Assembly: GCA_026120035.1 (NCBI GenBank)
Contig: JALRME010000006.1
Coordinates: 62,001-126,000 of the forward strand
Direction of reading: 5' to 3'
Source: Coleophoma eucalyptorum
Lineage: Eukaryota; Ascomycota; Leotiomycetes; Helotiales; Dermateaceae
DNA length: 64,000 nucleotides
The notes beneath the pieces are model-generated. The model was given only the letters and a program-made list of their open reading frames with translations. It searched no databases and had not been told where the DNA came from. A program made the translations under genes and the position numbers. Positions 32,872 to 43,977 of the stretch are shown here, one piece after another; positions within the stretch are counted from its first letter, which is position 1; every line of letters starts with the position of its first letter.

Positions 32872-34695
32872 ATGGTGCATTTTACGCCGAACTGTACCAT
32901 TCCCGATGAGACTGTCAGCTATGTAAACAGTCCAGAAGTACGAGGCACTCTCAACATATTGTGGAGATGTTTAGCAACAATCCTATTATGTACTTGGTCT
33001 GTTCAGCATCTTAACGTACCTCCTGAGAGATTGTGTCGGAACAAAAACGAAATTGCCATGACGTACTTAATTTCTTTTACGCGCAAACTATGGTGGATGC
33101 TAGCAACATTAGGAGCCCCGGAAATTCTTATTGGAGTTGCTTTGGCCGAATTATACTCCGCTAGGACTTCTCAAAGGGATATTAAGAAAATTGCCAGCGA
33201 TGACATAGTAGAATGGACTCTGACGCATGCTTACTTTGCGAACATGGGTGGATTTGTTGTTCAGTTCTCATCTGATACGCCTTTCAACGAAATCTCGCAT
33301 GATCAACAACAGCATGTGACTGTTAAAGAACAGCGCAACCATGAGGACGTTGATTCTCTTCCCAAAAGGCCAAATTCAACTATAGACCTTCAACACTCCG
33401 CCACGGGCCACAATCAAGAGGCCTCAAAATCAACCAATTTAGGCAGAAGTTCATCAGACTCTTTTTCGCAAAGAGTCTTAACCCCTTCTTATAATGGAAA
33501 CAGAGAGAACGACGCTGGAGATATTTGTTATTCGCAGCATACCACCCAAACATCAAGCGGGAGTGGGTTTAGAATTTTGGATACCGACAAATGCCTTCCT
33601 TCTCCATCAACTGAAAAAGAAGCCATTCTAATCAATAGTATCTTGCTAGGCAAGGAGAATTCCTTTAGATACGGCAGGTTTTGGATCTCTCGCCACCTTC
33701 TAAGACTAAGTGAGGCGCCCATTCAAAAAGACGACCAGCCAGTTATCAACCACAGTCTAGCTAGCCAGGCTCTCTTTGTCGCTGCAAAACTTGATGATAC
33801 CACTTCATTAAGGTTCAAGAACTATACTAGGCAGCTCACACGTCTGAAGGAAAACACCTGGGTATTGACCGCTAAGCAAATTTTACTTGTTAGAGAAATG
33901 GGCATAATTCAGAAGCTTCCAAGCATTGCTGAAAATCAAATCAACGACCAAAGCAAAGGCGACTTCCTTGCCAAGAGTCTTGCTACAGTACAGGTTATTG
34001 GGATGGTCGTCGAGCTAATCGCCCGCTGGGTAAATAACCTTCCATCATCCCAACTTGAGGTTCTTGTCGTGGCGTTCTCGCTGTGCACTGTTGGCACCTA
34101 CGGCTTATACTGGTTTAAGCCCCAGGATGTTAGGTCCCCACACGTCTTGCAAGCAGCAAGATATCCTACTACGGATGAACTTCTGCAAATTGCCAAATAC
34201 GGCACCCGGCGCACTTGGTCCGGTGCCACGTTCGAGCAACGTTCCTACGCCATTCATAATCTTTCGATACCTTTTTGCGGGGAGGGTGGTCGAGGTGAAC
34301 ACATCTTTGCATTCGGTGCCGCCATGGGAAGCATTGTTTTTGGTACAATACACTTGTTTGCCTGGAACTTTACATTTCCTACAAAAATGGAGGCAATTTG
34401 CTGGAGACTTGCATCAATTCTGACCATCACTATACCGCTACCACTACTGTGGTACGTCGTTCCGGCTTTTCTTGTCACAGATCTTACGAAGCGTCAAGAC
34501 AAGCTCATATCCGTGAACCCAACTCTTACCACGCAGCGTTCGAAGAATATTCTCCAGTTCATTGCCCTTACCAGCACTTTCTTTTATTCTCTTGCTAGGG
34601 TTTACATCTTTGTCGAGTCTTTTAGAACTTTGTTCGCTTTACCACCTAAGACTTTCATTACAAGCTGGACCTCTTCGTACCCGGCTTTCAATTGA
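32872..34695 (+). CDS. Fungal multi-membrane protein of unknown function
   Basis: A single exon encodes 607 residues. The N-terminal block has RGTLNILWRCLATILLCTW, HLNVPPE, KLWWMLATLGAPEILIGVAL and LTHAYFANMGGFV. I recognise these as signatures of a large uncharacterised family in filamentous ascomycetes (RGTxxILWxCLxTIxxCTW...HxFYxxMGGF). A central polar region of about 130 residues is Ser/Asn-rich. The C-terminal half carries membrane segments: VIGMVVELIARWV, LEVLVVAFSLCTVGTYGLYW, FAFGAAMGSIVFGTIHLFAW, WRLASILTITIPLPLLWYVV and a final Phe-rich helix. Location and function are unknown. The frame is intact. Confidence 0.75.
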   Translation: MVHFTPNCTIPDETVSYVNSPEVRGTLNILWRCLATILLCTWSVQHLNVPPERLCRNKNEIAMTYLISFTRKLWWMLATLGAPEILIGVALAELYSARTSQRDIKKIASDDIVEWTLTHAYFANMGGFVVQFSSDTPFNEISHDQQQHVTVKEQRNHEDVDSLPKRPNSTIDLQHSATGHNQEASKSTNLGRSSSDSFSQRVLTPSYNGNRENDAGDICYSQHTTQTSSGSGFRILDTDKCLPSPSTEKEAILINSILLGKENSFRYGRFWISRHLLRLSEAPIQKDDQPVINHSLASQALFVAAKLDDTTSLRFKNYTRQLTRLKENTWVLTAKQILLVREMGIIQKLPSIAENQINDQSKGDFLAKSLATVQVIGMVVELIARWVNNLPSSQLEVLVVAFSLCTVGTYGLYWFKPQDVRSPHVLQAARYPTTDELLQIAKYGTRRTWSGATFEQRSYAIHNLSIPFCGEGGRGEHIFAFGAAMGSIVFGTIHLFAWNFTFPTKMEAICWRLASILTITIPLPLLWYVVPAFLVTDLTKRQDKLISVNPTLTTQRSKNILQFIALTSTFFYSLARVYIFVESFRTLFALPPKTFITSWTSSYPAFN

Positions 34696-35248
34696 GCGTT
34701 CTTGGGAGTATGCGTATAAAATATTTTACATGCTATGAATTTAAAGTCGAATGAAATTGGAGTATAGCAGCCAGAAACATGCCTCGGTAATATCTATTTT
34801 CACCGGCGTTGTTTGGAATTGACTTTTGCGTTTATTTTACCCATTAGAACTAATTAGTATATTATATATTTTAAAGTTCCGTGCCATTTTTACAATCATA
34901 GGATGTCTAGTATAGAAAATAGGATATAACCTACACTAAAATACTGGACCTAGACGGAGTTAAAAACAAAATCCGGAAGACAAAGGTTTCGAGTCTAACT
35001 ACGTTTCGTATTCGACGAAGCAAAGAGGCTTAGCGCGGACAGCTCGCTTCCTAAGAGCTTAGAATGTTGACATATACCGATTCACTAAAGGCGGCATAGG
35101 TAACTATAAGTACAGCATTCTCTCCCAAGTGGTAAGAGTTAAAAGTCTCATTAGACTTCATCTTCCCTTTCAACCTACACCTGCAAGTTTTAAGAGGATT
35201 TTATACGCTCCACTCAGTTCATCAAATTTCCTATACAGCTCGCTTGAA
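34696..35248. other. Intergenic, A/T-rich
   Basis: This holds the terminator of the membrane protein and the promoter of the NmrA-like gene, with long A/T-rich tracts near 34850-34920. No further signal was seen. Confidence 0.4.
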
Positions 35249-36319
35249 ATGGCTCAAGTATATGCGAGTACTCAACCATCCGGCTTTCAAAACTATATCA
35301 AAAACGTTGCTATCGTCGGTGTAAGTGCTATTAAATTTTATTCATGGCCGCTTGCTTGAATCTTACATACCTAGGCTGGAGGAAGGGTCGGCTCCAATAT
35401 CGTTGCCGCTCTCCTCGCGAATGGTAAACACAATGTCAACATACTCACTCGCCCAGAAAGCACCAGTGTCTTCCCCACTGGTGTCACCACCAAGCACATA
35501 GACTACAATTCTCATACCTCTCTCGTCTCCGCCCTCCAAGGCCAAGATGCCCTCATAATCACCATGGCCGTCACGGCGCCCCATGATCAAGAAGCCTCCC
35601 TCATCAAAGCCGCCGCCGAAGCAGGGGTTAAATGGGTGATGCCCAACGAATGGGGCCAAGACTTTGGCAATCCCGCACTAGTAAAGGATCTAGGTTTCCT
35701 CGCGGTGCGCCTGGAGAAAACCCGCAAGCTGATCGAGGAACTGGGCGTCAGTGCCTGGCTGGTTGTCACATCAGGGTTCTGGTATGAATACAGTCTTGCA
35801 GGAACAGAATGGCGGTATGGATTCGATTTCGCAGAGCGCAAAGTTACGTTTTATGGCGATGGCACGCAGAAGGTCAATACAAGCACCTGGTCGCAGATTG
35901 GACGCGCCGTGGCTGCTTTGCTCGCTTTCAAGATCCTCCAGGATGATGAGAACGACAACTCTGAGGCTGTTCTGTCTAAATTCAGAAACAAGAATTGTTA
36001 CATGTCCTCATTCCTCGTCAGTCAGAAAGACATGTGGGAGTCGGCAATGCGTGTTACAGGCACGAAGGAAAGTGATTGGACAGTCAAGTATGAGGACGTC
36101 AATGAGAGATATAAGAATGGAGAAGAAAAGTTCCAGAAAGGTGATTTCATAGGGTTTGGACAGCTGATGTATGTAAGAAGCTTCTTCCCAGATGGGGCAG
36201 GCGATTATGAGACGAGCAAAGGGTTACATAATGTGCTTTTGGGACTGCCTAAGGAGGATTTTGATGAATGTACCAAGAGGGCAGTAGAGAGGGCAGAGAA
36301 GTTAGCAGGTACGTATTAG
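35249..36319 (+). CDS. NmrA-like / isoflavone-reductase-like NAD(P)-binding protein
   Basis: Two exons (35249-35320 and 35375-36319) encode 338 residues. The 54-bp intron cuts the nucleotide-binding loop, and splicing gives NVAIVGAGGRVGSNIVAALL, a GxxGxxG Rossmann motif. VNILTRPES, GQDALIITMAVTAPHDQ and AAAEAGVKWVMPNEWGQDFG follow in the order of the PCBER/NmrA-like family. The family includes redox-sensing regulators and atypical short-chain reductases. No catalytic Tyr-xxx-Lys typical of classic SDRs is evident, but Lys in related positions is used by PCBER. Substrate is unknown. The protein is cytosolic by lack of a signal peptide. Confidence 0.87.
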
Positions 36320-37029
36320 CTTATGTGTTATTGATAGATCTTGCCGCATTGTGTTGGGAATGAAAACCTGTTGTTTGACCAAGCTAGAAACCTATATTAA
36401 CTGTAGCCATTACATTTTATTTGATTGTAGAATAAGAGTCTAAAAACACCCTTCAATGCTTTATTTTGGAAGCCCTTTGAACACCTGTGTTAACAGGATA
36501 TTTCGATAACGCGGTAAGGTTGATGACTATATACACCGCAACCAAAGTTGCCGCTGCCGTGACAAAAAAGAATTTAGCGACGCAAGTGTAAAGCCTTATT
36601 CAGCGCCCATGTTTGGAATCGCCTTGTATTAGTTGGTTCCTAGAAGAAGAGTATATTTGGTTGGTATGCGAAGAAGCGGAGCGAAGAATTTTGATAAGGC
36701 GATAGAAATTTCCATTTAGTTCCTGTACTTATACCTAAGATATCTGATGAGGCCTAGCGATTTACGGAGTGGGAGTGTTCAGATATTTTAGTACCAAAGA
36801 GGGGCCATAGATAGGTAACGTCAAATGTCATAAGTGATAAGAACGAAACAGAATTGTCTTATCTAAATGGCTTCTACAGCTTGGATTTCATAGCTCACTT
36901 TATTGATTAAATAAAAACGATATATCTGCTGCCCCCAGGAGAAGCTACTGGCACCAAGGAATCTTCCCGTCAAGAACTATTTCTAACGGTTAGGGGCTTA
37001 TTATCCGTAGGGATCTAAAAAGAATGCCT
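36320..37029. other. Intergenic between convergent genes
   Basis: The 3' flanks of the NmrA-like and GH127 genes meet here. Nothing else was recognised. Confidence 0.4.
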
Positions 37030-39309
37030 TTAAGAATAGCTGACCGTAGGCAACTCAGCCATGTGCAACTTTGCAGCGCCATAGGGAACCATCGTAACCT
37101 CAAAGAAATCCCCAAGACAAGTTCTCTCTTCAGGCAATGGAGGATCGGCAGGAGAGCCCCTATGCAACCCCCACTCAATCTCACATCCCATAACAGTCAT
37201 CTTCGTTGGTGGTGAGCCGGAGGCGAATATAGGGCTTTTCAACACTTCGTCCTCAGATTCTGCCGAGAAGAATTCCAGTGTCGACGGATCAATGGCAATA
37301 TTCCAAGAAGTAGCATTCTCTAGTGTGTAGTCTTTTGCATGAGGATGCAGCCACTTTGGTGGGACAGGCTGCAGACTTCTATACTCCCGAGGTGGAGCAG
37401 AACTTATAGTGTATGGAATATCGATTGCGTATAATAGGGCTCCACGATATATGGAAACAGTATCTCTTTGGCGCGGCACGATTCTCATTGTGGCACTGAG
37501 TTGTAAAGTGATAACTGTTGTCCCTGCTGGAATGGAAATACTATGAAGTCCGCTAGATAGATCAGGTTTCACGGTCTGGGGAAGCTTGCCATTAATTTGG
37601 ATGTGGGAGGCCGATTGTACAGCCCATTGAGGAATTTTGATGAAAAACGTAAATCCGTTGTCGGCACTGATAGTGTATGTGAGCTTGTCACCAAAAGGAT
37701 AGATAGTCTGGCAGTCTATGACCACACGGTTATCATCCTCTAGCGTCGTAGTAAGCTTCGAGGGGCTGAGCATAGCATGCCCGATCCCGTTACTTCCAAC
37801 TTTGACATAAGTTGATGACAAGAACTTTGGGAACCTGCGAAGGTTAGAGATATTATATGCTCCCATAGGTACACCTACCCTTGATGATGGTTAACAGTGC
37901 AACATGGATAATCTGGCTCCAGACCAAAAGTCTGTCCAAGAGAATTCACATTTTCGAAGGGTGTATCAATCAAATCGCGAGAATAAGGCTGGGAGAAGTC
38001 AGAGCTTAATCATGCTAGAGTCAAGTGGATTTACCTGATTGATCTGGGTCATATATTGATGAGACCACCAGTCCGGCGATACTGCCACGGGTAAAGCGTT
38101 GAAGGCTGCCAGCTCACTACGATCCGAATACTGCCAGTCTCCAAATGTCTGATATAAATAACCAAGGGAGTAAATTGCCTCCACAGTGGTACATAACTCC
38201 GAGCCTCTCGATGGAGACAGGCCTGACCAAGGTTCGTCACCTAGATTTGGTCGGTAAGGAGTTGGTCAAAAAAGGGGGGACTTTCATATGCTGTGATCCC
38301 ATTCACAAAAAGAAATGTTAACTGACCTATTATAGATCCTGACGGTGATCCATGATATTTGAAAGTCCAGTTTATTCCTCTTTTAGAAATATGAACCAAT
38401 GTTTCGTTATGCGTAAACCTCCTCACTACAGCACCAGCTTTGAGACCCATTGCCGAATTGACTCCGTGGTAATACCAAAAAAGATCCTCATCAGGAGGCG
38501 GGCTAATATCAAGATCTTCCTTGGGAAATATCTCACTGCTGTAAAAATAAGCCCAGTCCCATGCCTTGCTATTATAAAGCTGCATAATTTCCAACAACAT
38601 CTGACCATGGTCCGCAGGATAATTGTCGTAGAGCCATTGTATAGAAATGATCATGTCTTGAGAGCGCGTGATTCCCCAATGATAATCAAACTTGCTGTCG
38701 GATCTGCCAAGATAGCCGAGATAGTCGTCTGAGAGCATGGAATGTACAAGTTCTATAAATTTGTACACCTTTGGTAACAGTCGGGGAATCTCAGCGGGCT
38801 CTGCTTCAAGGAACTGTGTAAGACCCATCATGACAAGAGTTCGTGGCCAAAGCATTCTTGTCTGAGGTGTACTTTCGGGGCCGAGCCAGCCATCCTCGTA
38901 TTGATTATCGAACAAGTAATCAACTGCACTTCGGACTTGTTGCTTGAGACGAACATCGTCTAATCCGTACGCCAATGGCACGATGCCATTGAACCAGTAT
39001 GGCCACGCTTCATTCAAGGTTGAGTATTCTTGGTCACCTCCGGTCCACGAGCTATCTCTTACAAAACGATAAAATTCATACTGATGTCCGGCAAGACCGT
39101 CTGACATTAATTGCATTTGATCTCGAAGCCATCCTTGGGGCTTGATGGAGCCTAGAGGCAGTGGATCGAAAACATAAGGCAGCACTACTTTCCTTTAGTG
39201 ACTGTCTAGGTCTGATCAAGGAATACCTACAGGCACTTTCTGAGAAAGAAGTCTTAGCTTGGATCTGTGAGAACAAAGCAAATAGAGTGTGAATGTGGAA
39301 TAAGTGCAT
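37030..39309 (-). CDS. Secreted glycosidase of the GH127 / DUF1680 type
   Basis: Five exons (39231-39309, 38327-39187, 38035-38240, 37879-37988, 37030-37834) encode 686 residues; introns are 43, 86, 46 and 44 bp. Exon 1 is a signal peptide (MHLFHIHTLFALFSQIQA). Splicing to exon 2 gives SESALVLPYVFDPLPLGSIK. The alpha/alpha-barrel domain has LPLGSIKPQGWL, NEAWPYWFNGIVPLAYGL, EDGWLGPES and RTLVMMGLTQFLEA. In GH127 beta-L-arabinofuranosidase, zinc is held by a Glu, a Cys two residues later, and a CC pair, one Cys of which is the nucleophile. Here RGSELCTTVEAIYS supplies Glu and Cys, and YPCCTVNHHQG supplies the pair. The C-terminal beta domain follows (YTISADNGFTFFIKIPQW). It probably trims arabinose-containing plant wall polymers, but DUF1680 members vary in specificity. 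Confidence 0.86.
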
Positions 39310-39789
39310 TGCGAATTACTGCACTGGCATACCATATAGCTTGTCAAATTGGCTTTGAGGAAGCGCCGGGTAACTCTGGGGTACTTATCATGCTATCAAC
39401 ATGCTAAACTATTATATTTTGGCTCGAAATCCTTTCGGAATCCGAAGCCGCTCCGTACTCTATTGCACGACTCTCAGATAACACTGAAAGTAGAAGGTGG
39501 ACGAGGGCTTGCTCTGATGTTGTAGTGAAGAGTGGGGTGGGGAAGTTGGGCGGCAAGTCAGCCTCGCCAGCAAGGCTCTAAATTTCGACGAGGCCACATA
39601 GCGCGACGACATTCATTCATCATCCCCTCCAGCCTTTAACAGTGACACAACGGGCTGCTCCAAAAGGTCTGCATTCTGTACCTGAGGAGAGCAATGGTCG
39701 ATGCTGCCTGAAGCCAGCTTGAAGGATAATTGATCTCAGGAATCATCCACAGGTTCTTCCCAAGAATCAGCGTCTATCTGCACGTCGCA
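39310..39789. other. Divergent promoter between GH127 and COG1
   Basis: A 480-bp region serves both starts. The GH127 side is A/T-rich; the COG1 side has a CT-rich leader. No confident motif was identified. Confidence 0.4.
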
Positions 39790-42318
39790 ATGGCAGCTTC
39801 GAAGATCCTCGATCCCTCCACTACGCTTTCAGCATCTGAAGCGTTTCATCACCCATTGCCCCAGGTTCGCCAATTCCACCGTTCTTTGACCAGTGCGCTC
39901 GACGATAAGAATGAGCGACTTCGTATATTGGTCGGTGGTAGCTACCGACAGCTCCTGGGAACAGCGGAAACAATCCTACAGATGAGAAAAGATGTGGAAG
40001 GCGTGGAAGAAAGTCTAGCACGCGCCGGGAAAAGATGTGGCAGAACTGTAGTAGGAGGAATGGTTGGGGGTCTGGGCAGGTTAGAACTGGCCAAAGAAGA
40101 GGGAAGTATGAAATCACAAAGGGACCAGATGAGCTGGATTGCGAGAATGAAGGTCCTTGGAATGTGTGGTGTCATTATTGGAGGTCTTTTACGGAAAGGT
40201 GGAGCGGAAAGAGTTGGAGGCAGAGGAATGAGCTTGGTCTTGGCCGCCAAAGTACATGTTCTGGCTCGACGGCTTCTGAAGAGTCTAAGTGATTCTGCAG
40301 TCGACGGTTTGTCACAAGAGAAGTGCGCCATTGAGGAAGCAAGAAAAAAGATTACTAGACTTAAGAGTAAGTTGCTTAGAGGCGTTGAGCGAACACTGGA
40401 GAAAGTTAGCGACGACGTGAGTGATGACGATAGGGGGGACCTCCTTCAAGCGCTATGTGCATACAGTCTCGCGACAAGTTCCGGTGCAAAAGATGTTTTG
40501 CGACACTTTTTGCATGTCAGAGGGGATACTATAGCATTTGCATTTGAAGAAGAGTCAGGCATCAAGGGTGATGAGCATGGCATCTTGAGAGCGTTACGGC
40601 TGTATACCAAAACCCTTCTTGATGTTCAGGCGCTGGCACCTAAACGCTTATCAGAAGCCTTAGCTAGGCTAAAAACAAAGCATTTGTTGAAGGATGAGAG
40701 CATCAGACTCCTGGACGGCTTGAGCTTGGATGTACATGAGCGATGGTTCGGAAGCGAGATTCTGAATTTCACCCCTTATGTCAGGCATGATGATCTCGAT
40801 GGGCCACAAGCAGTTGAAACGTTGAAAGGATGGTCCAAGAAAGCATCCGAAGTACTTTTAGCAGGTCTAGAGAAGACTCTTCAAAAAATGCCGGAGTTTA
40901 AAACAGTTGTAGGATTACGAACTCGGATTCTTGAGGTCTGGATCAAGAACGGAGGCAAGGCTCGTGGATTCGATCCTTCTATTCTTCTGGATGGCCTCCG
41001 CCAAGTTATTAACCAGCGTATGGTGCAGCTCTTGGATTCTAGGGCTAGCAAGCTGCACCTTGTCGGCACAGAGGTTGAGGGGACTCTTGGGTCTTGGAGA
41101 GCCGGTATCACAGACCAGCATCATAGTCTATGGGATGGTGCGTTGCTTGATTTGGACGTCAATAATGGGGCAAGTTCATTCAAGCAAGGCATCCTATCTC
41201 GAACACAAGGAAGGAACAACGCAGTCTCAAAAGCAGTTGCAGGCTACCAAACCTGGTGGCATCTCATAGATGAGATTGTAACTGTAATTGAACAACTTCG
41301 AATCCAGAGATGGGATGATGACCTTGAGGATATTGAGGATGACCTCAGTCTTGAATCTCGGAACACCTTACTCAGTCATGACGATCCTCAAATGCTAAAA
41401 GACTGCCTCGACCAAGGCCTTGAAAAGGCTTTCAAGGAGCTACACAATAAGATATCCTCTCTTCTTGTACTGCAACAGGAGAGTGAAAATATTGGTCAGG
41501 TATCCATCTACATCATCAGGGTACTGCGATCCATCCGCACTTCATTGCCTTCAATTGAAGCTGTGCAGACATTTGGCTTGTCAATAATCCCAGAACTGCA
41601 CAAAAATTTGGCTTTGACCATTTCATCCGACGCAGTTGAAAAATTCGCAGGCACGTTTATAAGAAAACATGTTGCGGGAAGATCGTTGTGGGAAGGCAAT
41701 CCTGAACTCCCGGTTCAACCATCGCCTGGCACCTTTGCATTCCTGTATAGTCTATCAAAGGCAATGTCTGAAGTTGGCGCAGATGTATGGAGTCCTGCCG
41801 CCGTATTGCTTCTGAAGCAACATCTATGCCGGGAGATAGGACGAAGATGGATTGAGTCTTTGCAGAAACCTGCCGAAATGATCCAAGAGACTGCCACAAA
41901 CGAGGAGGAGAGTAGCACAGCACATACTGAAGAAGCCAACACTGAAATAGCCACTGCTGAAGAACAAAGGGCTGGAGAAGCTAGTACCGAAACAACAACT
42001 TCTGAGGAGACAACTACTGAAGAACCATCTGCTGAAGAGACAACTACTGAAGAACCATCTGCTAAAGAGGAAAAGCCTGCTCTAACCAAGGCCAGTCAAA
42101 CCCAGCAGATCGAGATTTTCAAACAATCACTGTTCGATACCATCGTCTTGCAGGCTATTATGAGTGGCAATTCCTCCGATAGAGAGGATGATCTATATGG
42201 TCTCTACGTTGAGTTGAGCAAAAGACTGGACCTTGAGTCCCCAGAGAAGAAACGCTTAGAGTTGGGAGCCAAAGAATACTGGAAGAGGACAAGCCTCTTA
42301 TTCGGCTTGTTAGCATGA
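39790..42318 (+). CDS. COG1: Conserved oligomeric Golgi complex subunit 1
   Basis: A single exon encodes 842 residues from MAASKILDPSTTLSASEAFH; upstream in-frame sequence lacks an ATG. The N-terminal HPLPQVRQFHRSLTSALDDKNERLRILVGGSYRQLLGTAETILQM, in two adjoining halves, is the Vps51/Cog1 domain signature. The remainder is helical throughout, as expected for a CATCHR-family tether. COG1 bridges the two lobes of the COG complex, which holds retrograde vesicles at the Golgi and keeps glycosyltransferases in place. Near residues 700-770 is a Glu/Thr-rich linker (EETTTEEPSAEE) containing a 30-bp tandem duplication at 42007-42066. The C-terminal helices (IEIFKQSLFDTIVLQAIM) resume afterward. The gene is intact. 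Confidence 0.88.
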   Translation: MAASKILDPSTTLSASEAFHHPLPQVRQFHRSLTSALDDKNERLRILVGGSYRQLLGTAETILQMRKDVEGVEESLARAGKRCGRTVVGGMVGGLGRLELAKEEGSMKSQRDQMSWIARMKVLGMCGVIIGGLLRKGGAERVGGRGMSLVLAAKVHVLARRLLKSLSDSAVDGLSQEKCAIEEARKKITRLKSKLLRGVERTLEKVSDDVSDDDRGDLLQALCAYSLATSSGAKDVLRHFLHVRGDTIAFAFEEESGIKGDEHGILRALRLYTKTLLDVQALAPKRLSEALARLKTKHLLKDESIRLLDGLSLDVHERWFGSEILNFTPYVRHDDLDGPQAVETLKGWSKKASEVLLAGLEKTLQKMPEFKTVVGLRTRILEVWIKNGGKARGFDPSILLDGLRQVINQRMVQLLDSRASKLHLVGTEVEGTLGSWRAGITDQHHSLWDGALLDLDVNNGASSFKQGILSRTQGRNNAVSKAVAGYQTWWHLIDEIVTVIEQLRIQRWDDDLEDIEDDLSLESRNTLLSHDDPQMLKDCLDQGLEKAFKELHNKISSLLVLQQESENIGQVSIYIIRVLRSIRTSLPSIEAVQTFGLSIIPELHKNLALTISSDAVEKFAGTFIRKHVAGRSLWEGNPELPVQPSPGTFAFLYSLSKAMSEVGADVWSPAAVLLLKQHLCREIGRRWIESLQKPAEMIQETATNEEESSTAHTEEANTEIATAEEQRAGEASTETTTSEETTTEEPSAEETTTEEPSAKEEKPALTKASQTQQIEIFKQSLFDTIVLQAIMSGNSSDREDDLYGLYVELSKRLDLESPEKKRLELGAKEYWKRTSLLFGLLA
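42007..42066 (+). repeat. 30-bp tandem duplication within COG1
   Basis: Two in-frame 30-base units (42007-42036, 42037-42066) differ by one base near the end (GAA versus AAA). They encode ETTTEEPSAE and ETTTEEPSAK. The duplication extends an acidic linker without affecting frame. Confidence 0.9.
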
Positions 42319-42475
42319 ACATTATTATTGGACTGCATAGAAGATGATATGCGGTACAAACGGAATGCTAGAGGTACAAGATAGAAAGAATAATTATTTC
42401 AATATCAGAGTCTCAACAGACCAAATAAATTCCATCCCATTGACTCCAGTGCACTCCCAAAAACCAAGTGCCAAT

Positions 42476-42488
42476 CACGTGGCACGTG
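42476..42488. promoter_or_regulatory. Adjacent CACGTG pair upstream of the CCDC90-family gene
   Basis: CACGTG lies at 42476-42481 and 42483-42488, one base apart, about 120 bp before the start codon at 42606. Such bHLH-type sites in tandem suggest use. The interval is also the 3' flank of COG1. Confidence 0.45.
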
Positions 42489-42605
42489 TAGCTATAGTAC
42501 CACGATCACGTCCGATAAAGGAGCGGGATTCCGATAAGCCAGCACGACATTTTTGCAGCTCCAAGCTCCACCAAGCTCAACCCAACTACCACCAAATCCC
42601 CGATC

Positions 42606-43977
42606 ATGTCAACAACACGCCTCACGTTCCTGTACCCGCACCTCTTCCGTAGTCTACGCGCCAGCGAATCCAGCGCCGTACGAAGCGCCCGACGAAAATG
42701 CCAACAACCAAAGAATGCCAACCACAGGGGGTTTGCGACGGCGATTAGACGAGAGCAGGCTTTCATACAGAGACATGGCAAAGCCGTGGAGCCTTATCTG
42801 AAAGAGGGGGAAGATCCAGAGAGCTTAAAGGTCTTTACACCTGTGGAAGAGGGCAAGGATGAGGAGAAGAGCAAGGAATTGAAGAAGCAGGTCTCGAACA
42901 CTAGCGCGGAGGATGATAATGAAGGCCCACTGTCCGAAGAGACGCAAGCTGCTATGCGTATACCTGGTGATGATGGCCCCCCAGAGAGCAGCAGCAATGC
43001 TGCAGAAACCTCAACTGAAGAAGGGCAAACACAGCAAACGCCGCTCCAGCAAGCCGCAGCCAACACCAAAGATTCAATGGCTCCGCTAGAAACAGTGTTG
43101 CAGATGCCCGCCCCGCAATCGCTCGATGTCGAGAATGCGGCCAAGGCACCGCATTTAAGAACCCCGCCATATGTGCATCACTTCGATACGTATACACTGG
43201 TCCAGCAGGTTGAGGACGGTGGATTCACAAAGGATCAAAGTATCACGGCGATGAAGGCGGTACGGAGTCTTCTAGCTCAGAATCTGGAAATAGCGAGGAC
43301 GGGCTTGGTTAGCAAGAGCGATGTTGAAAACGTAAGTCCTGCTCTCCCTCCTTAAAGTTTTTGATTTCGAAAATAAAATAAAAGTTGTGATGTTGACCGT
43401 CCCTGGCAGGAAACATATCTATTCCGAGCGGCATGTTCAGAACTGCGAACCGAAATTCAAAATAGCCGCAAGACTCACGAAGAGACGATGCGTCGGGAAC
43501 GCACGCTTCTAACGCACGAAGTCGAGATCCTGAACCAAAAACTCACCCAAGAACTTCTGGGGCTCAAAGATGAATTAAAGGGCATGTTTGACGATCGCAA
43601 GATGGCCGTACGAATGGAACAGCGAGACGTAGAACGAGCTGTTAGTCCTCCTCCCATATTCTCTAATGAGCTATCTTTCTAACTATGAAAAATTACAGAT
43701 CCAAGAACTCAACTACAAAATTACCGTCCTCCTCAATAGCGATAGCAAATCCGAAGTCGAAGGCCTCCGTTGGGTGCTGACGCGACGAAGTGTGATGGGT
43801 ATCTTATTCATGGCATTTATGGTATTAACGAGCTTGCGGTACGCGAGCTATCGCTCGCATGAAGACCACGAGGCGGCGAAGAAGAAGGAGGCACAAAGGG
43901 TGCAGGAAGATCATTTCCATCGGGACCAAATCATGGATTCGCCGCCGGGTGCTGCGGAGATTTTGGCTGCCAACTGA
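42606..43977 (+). CDS. CCDC90/MCUR1/FMP32 family mitochondrial inner-membrane protein
   Basis: Three exons (42606-43331, 43410-43640, 43699-43977) encode 411 residues. The N-terminus is basic and hydroxylated (MSTTRLTFLYPHLFRSLRAS, then RSARRKCQ), a mitochondrial presequence. A poorly conserved Glu/Gln-rich segment follows. The DUF1640 core begins at HFDTYTLVQQVEDGGFTKDQ and continues with AMKAVRSLLAQNLE, a long coiled coil (ETYLFRAACSELRTEIQNSR, LTHEVEILNQKLTQELLGLK), EGLRWVLTRRSVMGILFMA and one membrane helix before a charged tail. In animals this family assists the mitochondrial calcium uniporter or proline metabolism; yeast Fmp32 affects cytochrome oxidase assembly. The role here is inferred as respiratory-chain related. 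The two splices restore SDVEN-ETYLFR and VERA-IQELNY. Confidence 0.88.

Noticed and set aside
40035..40331. Antisense and alternate-frame ORFs inside COG1
   Set aside because: They are shadows of the long COG1 frame, which has clear family motifs.
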